64,000 nucleotides of DNA, taken from contig CAAENA010000090.1 of NCBI GenBank assembly GCA_900757205.1, forward strand, positions 8,575 to 72,574, read 5' to 3'. Position 1 is the first letter of the stretch, and each line of letters begins with the position of its first letter. Position numbers and translations under genes: made by a program. Under the pieces are notes generated by a model. That model was not told where the DNA came from. It made no database searches and saw nothing but the letters and a program-made list of their open reading frames with translations. Below, piece by piece: positions 16,399 to 24,150 of this stretch. The DNA comes from an uncultured Collinsella sp. (GTDB lineage: Bacteria > Actinomycetota > Coriobacteriia > Coriobacteriales > Coriobacteriaceae).

Positions 16399-17598
16399 AT
16401 GGCTTCATCCCCGAGCTACATACCGTACCTATGCGTGGCAGCGGCGGCCTTTATCACGACCTTCCTCGCGGTGCCCCTGGTCAAGCGCTTGGCAATTAAG
16501 CTCGACGCCGTCGACTATCCTTCTAAGCGCCGCATCAACACCAAGCCCATCCCGCGTTTGGGCGGAACGGCGGTGTTTTTGGGCCTGGTCGTTGCCTGCA
16601 TTGTGCAAATCCTAGGCACCTGGCACCTAGGCTGGCCGCCCGTCCTGGTACCGCACCCGCGCCTTCACATTAGCTATCCCATGTTGGCGCTCTCCTTTAC
16701 CGTCATCTTTGCGACCGGCGCTATCGACGACGTCTATCAGCTCAAGCCCAAACAAAAACTGGCCGGTCAGGTACTCGCCGCGCTCATCGCCTGTATCGGC
16801 GGCTTGCGGATCGGCGTCATCGTCAACCCGTTTGCCCCCGGCGAAATCATGCTCGGATGGCTCGCCTACCCCATCACCGTGATCTATCTGGTGGCATTCA
16901 CCAACATCATTAACCTCATCGACGGCCTCGACGGCTTGGCCACGGGCATCTGCGGCATCGCGTCGTTCACCATGTTTTCGATGGCCGTTCTCTCGGGCCG
17001 CATCGACGCCGCCGCGCTCTCTATTGCGCTCTTTGGCGCTTGCCTGGCCTTTTTGCGCTACAACTTCAACCCCGCAAGCATCTTCTTGGGCGACTCGGGA
17101 TCGCTGCTTCTGGGCTTTGCGCTGGGCTCCATCTCGCTGCTCAACGTGAGCCGCACCGCCGCGCTCACCTCGCTTATCATCCCGCTCATCGTTGCCGGCG
17201 TGCCCATCATCGACACGTTTAGCGCCATCGTGCGCCGCAAGCGCGCCCACATTAGCATTGGGCAGGCCGACAAGGGCCACATCCACCACCGCCTGATCCA
17301 AGAAGGCTATAACCAAAAACAGGCTGTGCTGCTCATCTATGCCTGGTGCATCATGCTTTCGGCCGGCGCCGCCGCGATCAACCAGGTCGAGGTACCCATG
17401 CGCGTGCTCATCTTTACCGTGCTCGCCATTGGCTCGGCGGCCTTTGCCAAGCATCTACATCTGTTTGAGCCCGTGCTGCGCCACCATTACAACAAGCGCA
17501 CGCACGAGGACGAGCTCGTCACCCCCGACGACCCCGCCTTTAAGCAGGAGGAGCAGGCAGCCGAGGAACGTAAGGAAGAGCGCCACCACAAGCGCTAG
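16399..17598 (+). CDS. Undecaprenyl-phosphate sugar-1-phosphate transferase (WecA/TagO/MraY family)
   Basis: An integral membrane enzyme of about 400 residues with some ten hydrophobic helices. It transfers a HexNAc-1-phosphate from a UDP-sugar to undecaprenyl phosphate, the first step of many cell-wall glycopolymers. Diagnostic motifs are KPIPRLGGTAVFLG, the catalytic DDVYQLKPKQKLAGQ, NIINLIDGLDGLATG, FLGDSGSLLLGF and the cytoplasmic loop HIHHRLIQEGYNQKQAV. These place it with WecA/TagO rather than MraY. The C terminus is a charged tail (EEQAAEERKEERHHK). The ATG at 16399 was chosen; a TTG at 16381 in the same frame is an alternative, and neither has a clear ribosome binding site. Confidence 0.92.
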   Translation: MASSPSYIPYLCVAAAAFITTFLAVPLVKRLAIKLDAVDYPSKRRINTKPIPRLGGTAVFLGLVVACIVQILGTWHLGWPPVLVPHPRLHISYPMLALSFTVIFATGAIDDVYQLKPKQKLAGQVLAALIACIGGLRIGVIVNPFAPGEIMLGWLAYPITVIYLVAFTNIINLIDGLDGLATGICGIASFTMFSMAVLSGRIDAAALSIALFGACLAFLRYNFNPASIFLGDSGSLLLGFALGSISLLNVSRTAALTSLIIPLIVAGVPIIDTFSAIVRRKRAHISIGQADKGHIHHRLIQEGYNQKQAVLLIYAWCIMLSAGAAAINQVEVPMRVLIFTVLAIGSAAFAKHLHLFEPVLRHHYNKRTHEDELVTPDDPAFKQEEQAAEERKEERHHKR

Positions 17599-17757
17599 AA
17601 CAAGCTGCCGAGGATATGCCAAGGCACCGCTGGCCAAACGCAGCCACGCCGCATCCATAGCGCAAGCCTCCCCACGCCAGCCCCTCACCTACTTACGCCC
17701 CGCCTCTCTAATAAACACGCTATCATCTTGACCCATGAACATACGTTAGGAGCAATC

Positions 17758-18807
17758 ATGCCAAACGAGAACAGCTACGAAGTCGCGCTGCAAAAGAGCA
17801 ACGCCATTCGCGAGGGCCTGGCCAAGACGCCCGAGAAGTTCACCATGCTCACCGGCGACCGCCCCACCGGCCGTCTGCACCTGGGCCACTACTTCGGTAC
17901 CCTCAAGGGCCGCGTGGAGCTACAGAACATGGGTGCAAAGACCAACGTGCTCATCGCCGACTATCAGGTCATCACCGACCGCGACACCACCGAGCACATC
18001 CAGGACAACGTGTACAACATGGTCATGGACTACCTTGCCTGCGGCATTGACCCCAACAAGACCATGATCTACGCGCACTCCGCCGTGCCCGCCGCCAACC
18101 AGCTCATGCTGCCGTTCCTGTCGCTGGTGTCCGAGGCCGAGCTGGCGCGCAACCCCACCGTCAAGGCCGAGATGGAGGCCTCGGGCCACGAGCTCACCGG
18201 CCTTCTGCTCACCTACCCGGTACATCAGGCCTGCGACATCCTGTTCTGCAAGGGCAACGTGGTGCCCGTCGGTCGCGACCAGCTGCCGCACATCGAGCTT
18301 ACCCGCACCATCGCCCGCCGCTTTAACAACCGCTACGGCAAGGTGTTCCCCGAGGTCGACGCGCTGCTGTCCGAGACTCCGCTGCTGCCGGGCCTGGACG
18401 GTCGCAAGATGAGCAAGAGCTACGGCAACGCCATCAATATTTCGATGACCGCCGAGGAGACGGCCAAGCGCATCAAGAAGAGCCAGACCGACTCCGAGCG
18501 CATGATCACGTTCGATCCCGAGAACCGCCCTGGCGTATCCGGTCTGCTTTCGACAGCCGCCATCTGCACCGGCCGCTCCGAGGTCAAGATTGCCGAGGAG
18601 ATTGGCATGGGCGGCTCCGGCCAGCTCAAGAAGTACGTGACCGAGGCCGTCAACGAGTACTTCGCACCGATCCGCGAGCGTCGCCAGCGCTACGAGAACG
18701 ATCTGGACTATGTGAAGGACGTCCTGCATGAGGGCAACCGTCGCGCCAACGAGATTGCCGAGCAGACCCTGGCCGAGGTTCGAGACGCCATGGGCATGGT
18801 GTACTAG
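17758..18807 (+). CDS. trpS: Tryptophanyl-tRNA synthetase (class I)
   Basis: Charges tRNA-Trp. The 349-residue product shows the class I signatures: TGRLHLGHYFG near residue 40 (HIGH-type) and GRKMSKSYGNAI near residue 217 (KMSKS). Other conserved segments are ADYQVITDR and LTYPVHQACDILFCKG. Length is normal. The ATG at 17758 follows TTAGGAGCAATC, while an in-frame ATG ten codons upstream lacks a site. It has a strong terminator directly downstream and appears monocistronic. No trp-leader or T-box-like structure is visible in the 160-base upstream gap. Confidence 0.97.
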   Translation: MPNENSYEVALQKSNAIREGLAKTPEKFTMLTGDRPTGRLHLGHYFGTLKGRVELQNMGAKTNVLIADYQVITDRDTTEHIQDNVYNMVMDYLACGIDPNKTMIYAHSAVPAANQLMLPFLSLVSEAELARNPTVKAEMEASGHELTGLLLTYPVHQACDILFCKGNVVPVGRDQLPHIELTRTIARRFNNRYGKVFPEVDALLSETPLLPGLDGRKMSKSYGNAINISMTAEETAKRIKKSQTDSERMITFDPENRPGVSGLLSTAAICTGRSEVKIAEEIGMGGSGQLKKYVTEAVNEYFAPIRERRQRYENDLDYVKDVLHEGNRRANEIAEQTLAEVRDAMGMVY

Positions 18808-18842
18808 ATCGATCTGCTGGCTAGAACTTTCGATTGCTATAG

Positions 18843-18870
18843 GGCGGGCGCTACGGCGTCCGCCTTTTTT
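18843..18870 (+). terminator. Intrinsic terminator downstream of trpS
   Basis: GGCGGGCGC/GCGTCCGCC stem with a short loop followed by six T residues, 36 bases after the trpS stop. Confidence 0.9.
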
Positions 18871-18917
18871 GGTGCCCGACCGGTTCGGCTCTGCCCATTG
18901 CACGCCCTCGACAAACA

Positions 18918-18959
18918 GGAACAGGCCCGCTGGCAGTTAGTTGCCAGCGGGCCTGTTCC
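18918..18959. repeat. Perfect 18-bp inverted repeat
   Basis: The arms 18918-18935 and 18942-18959 (GGAACAGGCCCGCTGGCA and its complement) flank a 6-base loop. It lacks a long T-run, so it may be a second hairpin behind the trpS terminator or a terminator for the convergent gene. The rest of the gap up to 19135 shows no gene. Confidence 0.8.
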
Positions 18960-19135
18960 CGAAGTACACCGTTGAATCGCACAGAGGGGAGGAATGCGAA
19001 TCAAACTCAACAGGGCAGGCTTTTTCATCGCCTATTGCCTGCTCCGTTGCTGAAACCAATATAGTTCACCGTGGTTTACTTTGCTGCATCAATATCGCCC
19101 GCCATAGCTTCTCCATAAGTTAGCCCCAGTAAACT

Positions 19136-19175
19136 AAACCACCACAAAGGGGACAGGCACCTTTGTGGTGGTTTT
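19136..19175. repeat. Dispersed hairpin repeat, copy 3
   Basis: AACCACCACAAAGG / GGACAGGCA / CCTTTGTGGTGGTT, 17 bases beyond the MGMT-like stop and read by convergent genes from both sides. Probable terminator. Confidence 0.85.
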
Positions 19176-19191
19176 AACCACGGCAGAGCCG

Positions 19192-19512
19192 CTAGAGCCC
19201 TGCAGGCCAGCGACAGGCGGCCAAGTCGACGTGCATGTCGTCCTTAAACGCCACACCCTCCCCTAGCAAAAGCTCACGTTGAGCATCGGGACCGCCAAAA
19301 GCAAAACCCTCGCATATGTGCCCGTCGGCAAACACCACGCGGTGACAGGGAATCTCGCCGGGGCGAGGATTACTATGCAGGGCATACCCCACGTACCGCG
19401 CACTTCGTGGACGACCGGCAAGCAGAGCCACCTGACCATACGTGGCGACCATCCCCTCGGGGATTTGCTCGACCACCTCGTACACCCGCTCAAAAAAGCC
19501 CTCAGACGCCAT
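19192..19512 (-). CDS. MGMT-family DNA-binding domain protein (alkyltransferase-like)
   Basis: The 106-residue product is the C-terminal DNA-binding/alkyl-acceptor domain of methylated-DNA-protein cysteine methyltransferases on its own. It has PEGMVATYGQVALLAG (helix-turn-helix region), RSARYVGYALHSNP and IPCHRVVFADG, with the acceptor Cys at residue 56. Classical Ogt/Ada enzymes have an extra N-terminal domain (about 165 residues), whereas alkyltransferase-like proteins have a similar short length but usually replace the Cys with Trp. This one keeps PCHR, so it may be able to accept alkyl groups. The start at 19512 is the second in-frame ATG; its upstream region has GGAAGGGAG. Confidence 0.88.
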   Translation of the reverse strand: MASEGFFERVYEVVEQIPEGMVATYGQVALLAGRPRSARYVGYALHSNPRPGEIPCHRVVFADGHICEGFAFGGPDAQRELLLGEGVAFKDDMHVDLAACRWPAGL

Positions 19513-19540
19513 TGCTCGCTCCCTTCCACCCGGAAAAGCA

Positions 19541-19580
19541 TAAACCACCACAAAGGGCCTGTCCCCTTTGTGGTGGTTTA
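19541..19580. repeat. Dispersed hairpin repeat, copy 4 (reverse orientation)
   Basis: AAACCACCACAAAGG / GCCTGTCC / CCTTTGTGGTGGTTT. The loop core is the reverse complement of that in copies 1-3. It sits 11 bases before the degV stop, that is, just past the degV 3' end on the minus strand. Confidence 0.85.
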
Positions 19581-19591
19581 TGGCAGGTCGG

Positions 19592-20446
19592 TTAGTTGGC
19601 GGGCTGGAAGAAGGCTACGGCTACGGCGCCGGGGCCTACGTGGGTGCCGATGGTGGCGCCAATGGTGTGAACGGGCAGTTCGCCCTCGGCATGGCCAGCC
19701 CACAGCGCCGCGCTGTCCTCGATGTACTTCTTGAGCACCGCATCCGAAAGGCCCGTATAGCCGAGCGCCAGCGGCATGGAAAAGTCGATGCCGCCCGCTT
19801 TTTCGACCTTTTGGTTCAGCAGGTTGCGGCCGTTCTTGGAACCACGCGCCTTGCCCAGCTGCACGATCAGACCGTCCTCGGCAGCCACAACGGGCTTTAC
19901 GTTGAGCAGCGTGCCCACGGCGCCGGCAGCAGCAGACAGGCGACCGCCGCGCACCAGGTACTCCAGCGTCTCGAGCAGACCAATAACCACCACGCGGTCA
20001 CGGACGGCCTCGACAGCCGCCGCGATCTGGGCCGCGCGCTGGCCCTCGTCCACTAGGCGCAGGGCATACTCGACCAGCACGCGCTCACCCAGGGTAACGT
20101 TATTGCTATCAACCACATACACGTCGCCGCCCGGCGCCTCGGCAAGTGCGGTACGGGCGCTCTGATTGGTCCCCGAAAGTTTGGCACCCACGGTAATAAT
20201 CACCGCCTCGTCGCCGGCCTCACGTGCTTCGGCAATCGCCTGCGAAAACGCGTACGGGTTGACCTGGCCGGTCTTGGGCAGCTCGTCGCGCTCCACGAGC
20301 ATCTCGTAAAAGCGCTGGTGATCGATGTCGACGCCATCCATATACACATCGGTGCCAAAGGTAACGGACAGCGGCAAGACGGACAGCGCCGGGTGCTCCG
20401 CCGGCGACATATCGCTGGCGGAATCGGTAATAATGCGGACGGACAT
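19592..20446 (-). CDS. DegV-family fatty-acid-binding protein
   Basis: The 284-residue product begins SVRIITDSASDMSP, the DegV hallmark, and has the second-domain motifs VITVGAKLSGTNQSA and NVTLGERVLVEYAL. DegV-type proteins bind one fatty acid; in Firmicutes, FakB members present it to the kinase FakA for phosphorylation and phospholipid synthesis. No fakA-like DAK/phosphatase gene is nearby, so the partner must be elsewhere. The ATG at 20446 has AGAAAGGATTCGCT upstream. The MarR-family gene 120 bases upstream on the same strand may control it, since MarR-type regulators of lipid genes are common, but that is inference. Confidence 0.92.
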   Translation of the reverse strand: MSVRIITDSASDMSPAEHPALSVLPLSVTFGTDVYMDGVDIDHQRFYEMLVERDELPKTGQVNPYAFSQAIAEAREAGDEAVIITVGAKLSGTNQSARTALAEAPGGDVYVVDSNNVTLGERVLVEYALRLVDEGQRAAQIAAAVEAVRDRVVVIGLLETLEYLVRGGRLSAAAGAVGTLLNVKPVVAAEDGLIVQLGKARGSKNGRNLLNQKVEKAGGIDFSMPLALGYTGLSDAVLKKYIEDSAALWAGHAEGELPVHTIGATIGTHVGPGAVAVAFFQPAN

Positions 20447-20565
20447 AGCGAATCCTTTCTTGCGCAGGTCTCGCGCAGGGAATTTTGACAGCAATGTCCC
20501 GGCACGGCGTACGCGCTCAAACGGGACGATGCAGTTCTTGGCTGAAAGCTAGCTCCAGCGCGGCT

Positions 20566-21015
20566 CTAGATCTCGCGCAGGGTGTTGAGAATCGTGCGCA
20601 GCGACGCATACATCTGCTCGCGCTGCTCCACACCCATAGCCTTACCGGTGGTATCGAGCACCTCGCGAATGATGCGGTCCGCCTCGCTCATGCTCTCGCC
20701 GCCCAGAGCGGTCAGGCGCACCGGGGCACGATACTTAACGGCCGCATCACCCGATTCGTCGACCTCGACGTAGCCGCCCTCCTCCAGATGCGCGAGCGTG
20801 CGCGAGACGGCGGCACGGGTCACGCCTGCCATGCGAGCCAGGTCAGCGCCAGTCAGGCCGTCCTTGCTGCGCTCAAGATAGTACAGGCACATAACGTCGG
20901 AGCCCTTGAGGCCCAGCCTTGCGCCCTCGGATGTCTTAATGCGCTGGATCTCCTTGTAGAGCCCGCTGATCAGTCCGACAAAGTCCTCGAAACGTGTCTC
21001 GTCGTTCTGCTGCAT
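20566..21015 (-). CDS. MarR-family transcriptional regulator
   Basis: The 149-residue product has the winged helix-turn-helix of MarR: the helix with LGLKGSDVMCLYYLERSKDG, then LTGADLARMAGVTRAAVSRTLAHLEEGGYVEVDES (about residues 55-90), then the wing region and C-terminal dimerisation helices. These act as ligand-responsive repressors. It lies upstream of degV on the same strand. The ATG at 21015 is preceded by GAAAGGCGGTCGTCTCCC. The ligand is unknown. Confidence 0.92.
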   Translation of the reverse strand: MQQNDETRFEDFVGLISGLYKEIQRIKTSEGARLGLKGSDVMCLYYLERSKDGLTGADLARMAGVTRAAVSRTLAHLEEGGYVEVDESGDAAVKYRAPVRLTALGGESMSEADRIIREVLDTTGKAMGVEQREQMYASLRTILNTLREI

Positions 21016-21120
21016 GGGAGACGACCGCCTTTCGCTTACATGATGCTAACTGGTAAACATCTTAGCCGCACGAGGCAACACCCATACCCAAATATCCCAT
21101 TTGTTAACCAATCAACATAA

Positions 21121-21160
21121 AAACCACCACAAAGGGGACAGGCACCTTTGTAGTGGTTTG
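21121..21160. repeat. Dispersed hairpin repeat, copy 5
   Basis: AAACCACCACAAAGG / GGACAGGCA / CCTTTGTAGTGGTTT, with one A where other copies have G. It lies just past the 3' end of the B3/4-domain gene. Confidence 0.82.
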
Positions 21161-21188
21161 GGGCATCGAGTTTGATCCGCAGACTTCG

Positions 21189-21908
21189 CTACAGCCCCAC
21201 GCAAGGATTGTCGCGGGTCACAAGCGTTTTAACGACAACCGTCGCTCCCAGATAGCGCTCGAGCAGCTCGGCTAAGCGATCGATTGCGGCCTGGCAATCC
21301 CCCATCCGCTCGGGCTCCACGCACTCAATCGCCAGGAACGCATCGGCCGAATCATCGGACAGTGCCGTTCGAACGCCGTCGCGCCAGTTCCAGCAGCGGC
21401 ACACGGCGCCTGCATCGTCGATATAGGCGAGCTCGCCGGGCAGCGTCGGGTCATCCGCTTCCTCGCCAAGAGGCAGGAACGCATCGCCACCGTCGGTCAC
21501 CTTCAAGCGAAGGTCACCCTCGATCGCATGCAAATCCTCGCCTCCCACGGGCAGCGCGTAGGTCAGCGACACCGTGTTGTAGATGTCCACCGCGGACGTA
21601 ATGTGGCCCACCGGCTTGCCTTTGAGCACGCGTTTGAGCAGGTTCTCGATTGAGCAACGCGCGCCCTTTTTGGTCTTGAACAGACGGTACGCGTCACGCC
21701 ATGCCTTGACCGGTGCGTTCTCGCTGATAGTATCGCTGGTCAGATGGCGCTCCGCGTCGATATTGGCGCGGTCAAGCAGCGCGGCAATCGCATCCACGTC
21801 CTCCTGGGGTATCTGGGCCGCGGGCTTCATGCCCTTTACGACCACAACGCCGATAGCCGCCTGCGGAAACAGCTCCCAAAACGAATTCTCGGCAACAAAG
21901 CCCTTCAT
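21189..21908 (-). CDS. B3/4 (PheRS-type tRNA-editing) domain protein
   Basis: The 239-residue product resembles stand-alone B3/B4 domain proteins (COG3382): an N-terminal segment with AAIGVVVVKGM, then APVKAWRDAYRLFKTKKGARCSIENLLKRVLKG, then the signature ITSAVDIYNTVSLTYALPVGGEDL and GELAYIDDAGAVCRCWNWRDGVRTAL. In PheRS beta the B3/4 domain hydrolyses mischarged Tyr-tRNA-Phe; the free-standing proteins are thought to be trans-editing or tRNA-binding, with unproven substrates. The ATG at 21908 follows GAAGGGAGCACGT. A very strong terminator hairpin lies 42 bases upstream. Confidence 0.85.
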   Translation of the reverse strand: MKGFVAENSFWELFPQAAIGVVVVKGMKPAAQIPQEDVDAIAALLDRANIDAERHLTSDTISENAPVKAWRDAYRLFKTKKGARCSIENLLKRVLKGKPVGHITSAVDIYNTVSLTYALPVGGEDLHAIEGDLRLKVTDGGDAFLPLGEEADDPTLPGELAYIDDAGAVCRCWNWRDGVRTALSDDSADAFLAIECVEPERMGDCQAAIDRLAELLERYLGATVVVKTLVTRDNPCVGL

Positions 21909-21949
21909 ACGTGCTCCCTTCACGATTCGCCCCACGCGAGCGTCTAAAC

Positions 21950-22009
21950 AAAAAGCGCTCTCACAGCGGCCACCTTCAAAGTCCTACGGTGCCGCCACAA
22001 GAGCGCTTA
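21950..22009 (-). terminator. Strong hairpin terminator between pckA and the B3/4 gene
   Basis: Minus-strand RNA forms a stem of about 20 bp (outer AAGCGCUC/GAGCGCUU, inner arms rich in G-U and G-C pairs) followed by UUUUUGUUU. It may end pckA transcripts or attenuate the B3/4 gene. A fragment GGCGGCACCG in its left arm looks like part of a T-box antiterminator, but no stem I/specifier region is visible. Confidence 0.75.
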
Positions 22010-22076
22010 CGCTGTCCCCATCCGGAGAAGGGGACGATATGTCAGGCGTATTGTAACCCGAGTCATCCGCGCGAGC

Positions 22077-22114
22077 AAAACCACCACAAAGGTGTCCCCT
22101 TTATGGTGGTTTTG
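22077..22114. repeat. Dispersed hairpin repeat, copy 6
   Basis: AAAACCACCACAAAGG / TGTCC / CCTTTATGGTGGTTTT with a shortened core. It lies 15 bases past the pckA stop on the minus strand. Probable pckA terminator. Confidence 0.82.
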
Positions 22115-22128
22115 GGTCTGAAGCAACG

Positions 22129-23799
22129 TTAGTGTCGGAGTCCCAGCAGGCCGCGGCCGCGATGACGGGCGTCGGCGTGCACCTGAGCGTGCGGACCGGC
22201 GGCCTTGACGGACTCGGGCAGGTGCGAGTACTTCTTCTCGAAGTTCTCCTCGAACATCACGGCCAGGTTGTGCGCTGCCTCGTCGTAGCGAGCGGTGCTC
22301 TGCCAGTACTGGCGCGGCACCAGAATGCCGTCGGGCACACCGTGGCACGTGGTGGGAATGTCGACGTTAAAGATATCGTCATGCACGAACTCGCTGTCCT
22401 CGATGGTACCGTCGAGGGCACGGGCCACCAGGGCGCGCGTGTAGGCAAGCTCGATGCGATGGCCCACGCCATAACCGCCGCCGATCCAGCCGGTGTTGAC
22501 CAGATAGACGCGGGTGCGACCGTCGGCGATGCGCTCGCCGAGCATCTTAGCGTAGACCATGGGGTCGAGCGGCATAAACGGCTCGCCAAACAGCGAAGAG
22601 AACGTGGGTGTGGGCTCGGTGACGCCGACCTCGGTGCCGGGAATCTTGGCCGTAAAGCCCGTCACAAAGTGATACATGGCGGCGTCGGCCGTCAGGCGCG
22701 AGATGGGCGGCAGCACGCCAAAGGCGTCGCAGGTCAAAAACAGCACGACGCTTGGGGTGGTGCCCATGCCCTTGGTCCACGCGTTGGGGATATGCTCGAC
22801 GGGATATGCCACGCGCGTGTTGTGCGTGACCGAGACGTCATCGTAGTTGGGCTTGCGATTCTCATCGAGCACCACGTTTTCACAGATGGCGCCAAAGCGA
22901 ACGGCGTTGAAGATCTCGGGCTCGTGGAACACGTCCAGGCCCTCGCACTTGGCGTAGCAGCCGCCCTCGACGTTAAAGATGCCCATGTCGGACCAGCCGT
23001 GCTCGTCGTCGCCGATCAGCAGGCGCGTGGGGTTGGCCGAAAGCGTGGTCTTGCCGGTGCCGGACAGGCCAAAGAACACCGCGGTCTCGTGCGTGACGGG
23101 ATCCATGCTGGCCGAGCAATGCATGGGCAGTACGTCGTCCTCGACGGGCAGCAGGTAATTCATGACGCTGAAGATGGACTTTTTGATCTCGCCGGAGTAA
23201 CCGGTGCCGGCAACCAGAATCACGCGCTCCTGGAAGTTGATGACCACGGCGGCGCTGGAGTTGAGGCCTTTGATGGCGGGATCGCACTGGTAGCCCGGCG
23301 CGGCGAGCACGCAGAAGTCCGGCTCGCCGGTGCGTGCGATTTCACGGGCAAGCGGGCGGGCGAGCATCTGCTTAATAAAGAGCGCCTGGCTGGCACGCTC
23401 GCAGGCGACAAGCAGACGACGCGTATGGTTGCGGTCGGCACCGGCCATACCGCGAGTGACGAACACGTCGCGCTCGTTGAGATAGTCGACGACGCCGGCC
23501 TTGATGGCCTCGTAGCTCTCGACAGACAGCGGGCGGTTGATGGCACCCCAGGCAATCTTGTCGTGAACATCGGGGGTGTCAACGATAAAGCGGTCATTAG
23601 GCGAGCGGCCAGTGCGCTCCCCCGTCTCGATCACCAGCGCGCCGTTGGAGGCCATACGACCTTCGTTGCGACGGATGGCGTGCTCGACGAGCTCGGCTGC
23701 CGGCAGGTCGACCAGCAGGCGGGGCTGGTTCTCGGCGGGATCTTCGACCAGCGTAATGCCAAAGTTGGATAGAACTTCTGCAGGGGTAACACCAGGCAT
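22129..23799 (-). CDS. pckA: Phosphoenolpyruvate carboxykinase (ATP)
   Basis: Interconverts oxaloacetate + ATP and PEP + CO2 + ADP; in anaerobic gut actinobacteria it can run toward oxaloacetate. The 556-residue product has the ATP-type signatures: the substrate-binding segment RTGRSPNDRFIVD, the P-loop FFGLSGTGKTTLSANPTR, DDEHGWSDMGIFNVEGGCYAK (metal/active site) and VVLFLTCDAFGVLPPISRL, then MYHFVTGFTAK. Length is normal for the family (about 530-550). The ATG at 23799 follows AAGGAGGCCCC, and the longer in-frame N-terminal extension has no support. Confidence 0.97.
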   Translation of the reverse strand: MPGVTPAEVLSNFGITLVEDPAENQPRLLVDLPAAELVEHAIRRNEGRMASNGALVIETGERTGRSPNDRFIVDTPDVHDKIAWGAINRPLSVESYEAIKAGVVDYLNERDVFVTRGMAGADRNHTRRLLVACERASQALFIKQMLARPLAREIARTGEPDFCVLAAPGYQCDPAIKGLNSSAAVVINFQERVILVAGTGYSGEIKKSIFSVMNYLLPVEDDVLPMHCSASMDPVTHETAVFFGLSGTGKTTLSANPTRLLIGDDEHGWSDMGIFNVEGGCYAKCEGLDVFHEPEIFNAVRFGAICENVVLDENRKPNYDDVSVTHNTRVAYPVEHIPNAWTKGMGTTPSVVLFLTCDAFGVLPPISRLTADAAMYHFVTGFTAKIPGTEVGVTEPTPTFSSLFGEPFMPLDPMVYAKMLGERIADGRTRVYLVNTGWIGGGYGVGHRIELAYTRALVARALDGTIEDSEFVHDDIFNVDIPTTCHGVPDGILVPRQYWQSTARYDEAAHNLAVMFEENFEKKYSHLPESVKAAGPHAQVHADARHRGRGLLGLRH

Positions 23800-23936
23800 G
23801 GGGCCTCCTTTAAAAACGCGACACGTGGACGCGGCGCGCACTTTACTCACGTAAAGCCCGTTGTACCCGATATGCAAAAACGTTTTTGCGGCAAGGGCGA
23901 AGCGCCCGCCCAACGGTCAAAAATCGCACGCAAGCG

Positions 23937-24050
23937 GCCTAGTCATTGGGGATGTTCTTGAATGACTAGCTGTTGGGGACACTCTTGAACAGGCATCAAC
24001 CAAGGAGTGCCCCTAGATGCCGGCACTTAGGGACGTTCCCAAAGTGCCGG
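23937..24050. repeat. Intergenic repeat region: palindrome plus GGAGTGCCCC/TGCCGGCA repeat copy 2
   Basis: The first part contains CTAGTCATT ... AATGACTAG (23938-23969), a palindrome related to the sequence at 4638-4680. The second part (24001-24049) is the second copy of the 49-base repeat at 11277. The gap 23800-24150 otherwise holds only the divergent upstream regions of pckA and the flippase gene. Confidence 0.6.
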
Positions 24051-24150
24051 CTACTGAATGGCGCCGCCGAAATTATTGAACAACCTGGTCAAAAACACGA
24101 GTCGATACCACCGCGGCTATACTAGAGCACAGCAATAGAAAGGAATCGTC

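Noticed and set aside
16292..16615. 107-codon plus-strand frame overlapping the WecA/TagO gene start
   Set aside because: It overlaps the conserved membrane protein in another frame and has no family features.
21950..22045. T-box-like riboswitch upstream of the B3/4 gene (GGCGGCACCG in a terminator arm)
   Set aside because: No stem I or specifier loop fits into the short space before the hairpin, and the terminator can equally well belong to pckA transcripts.
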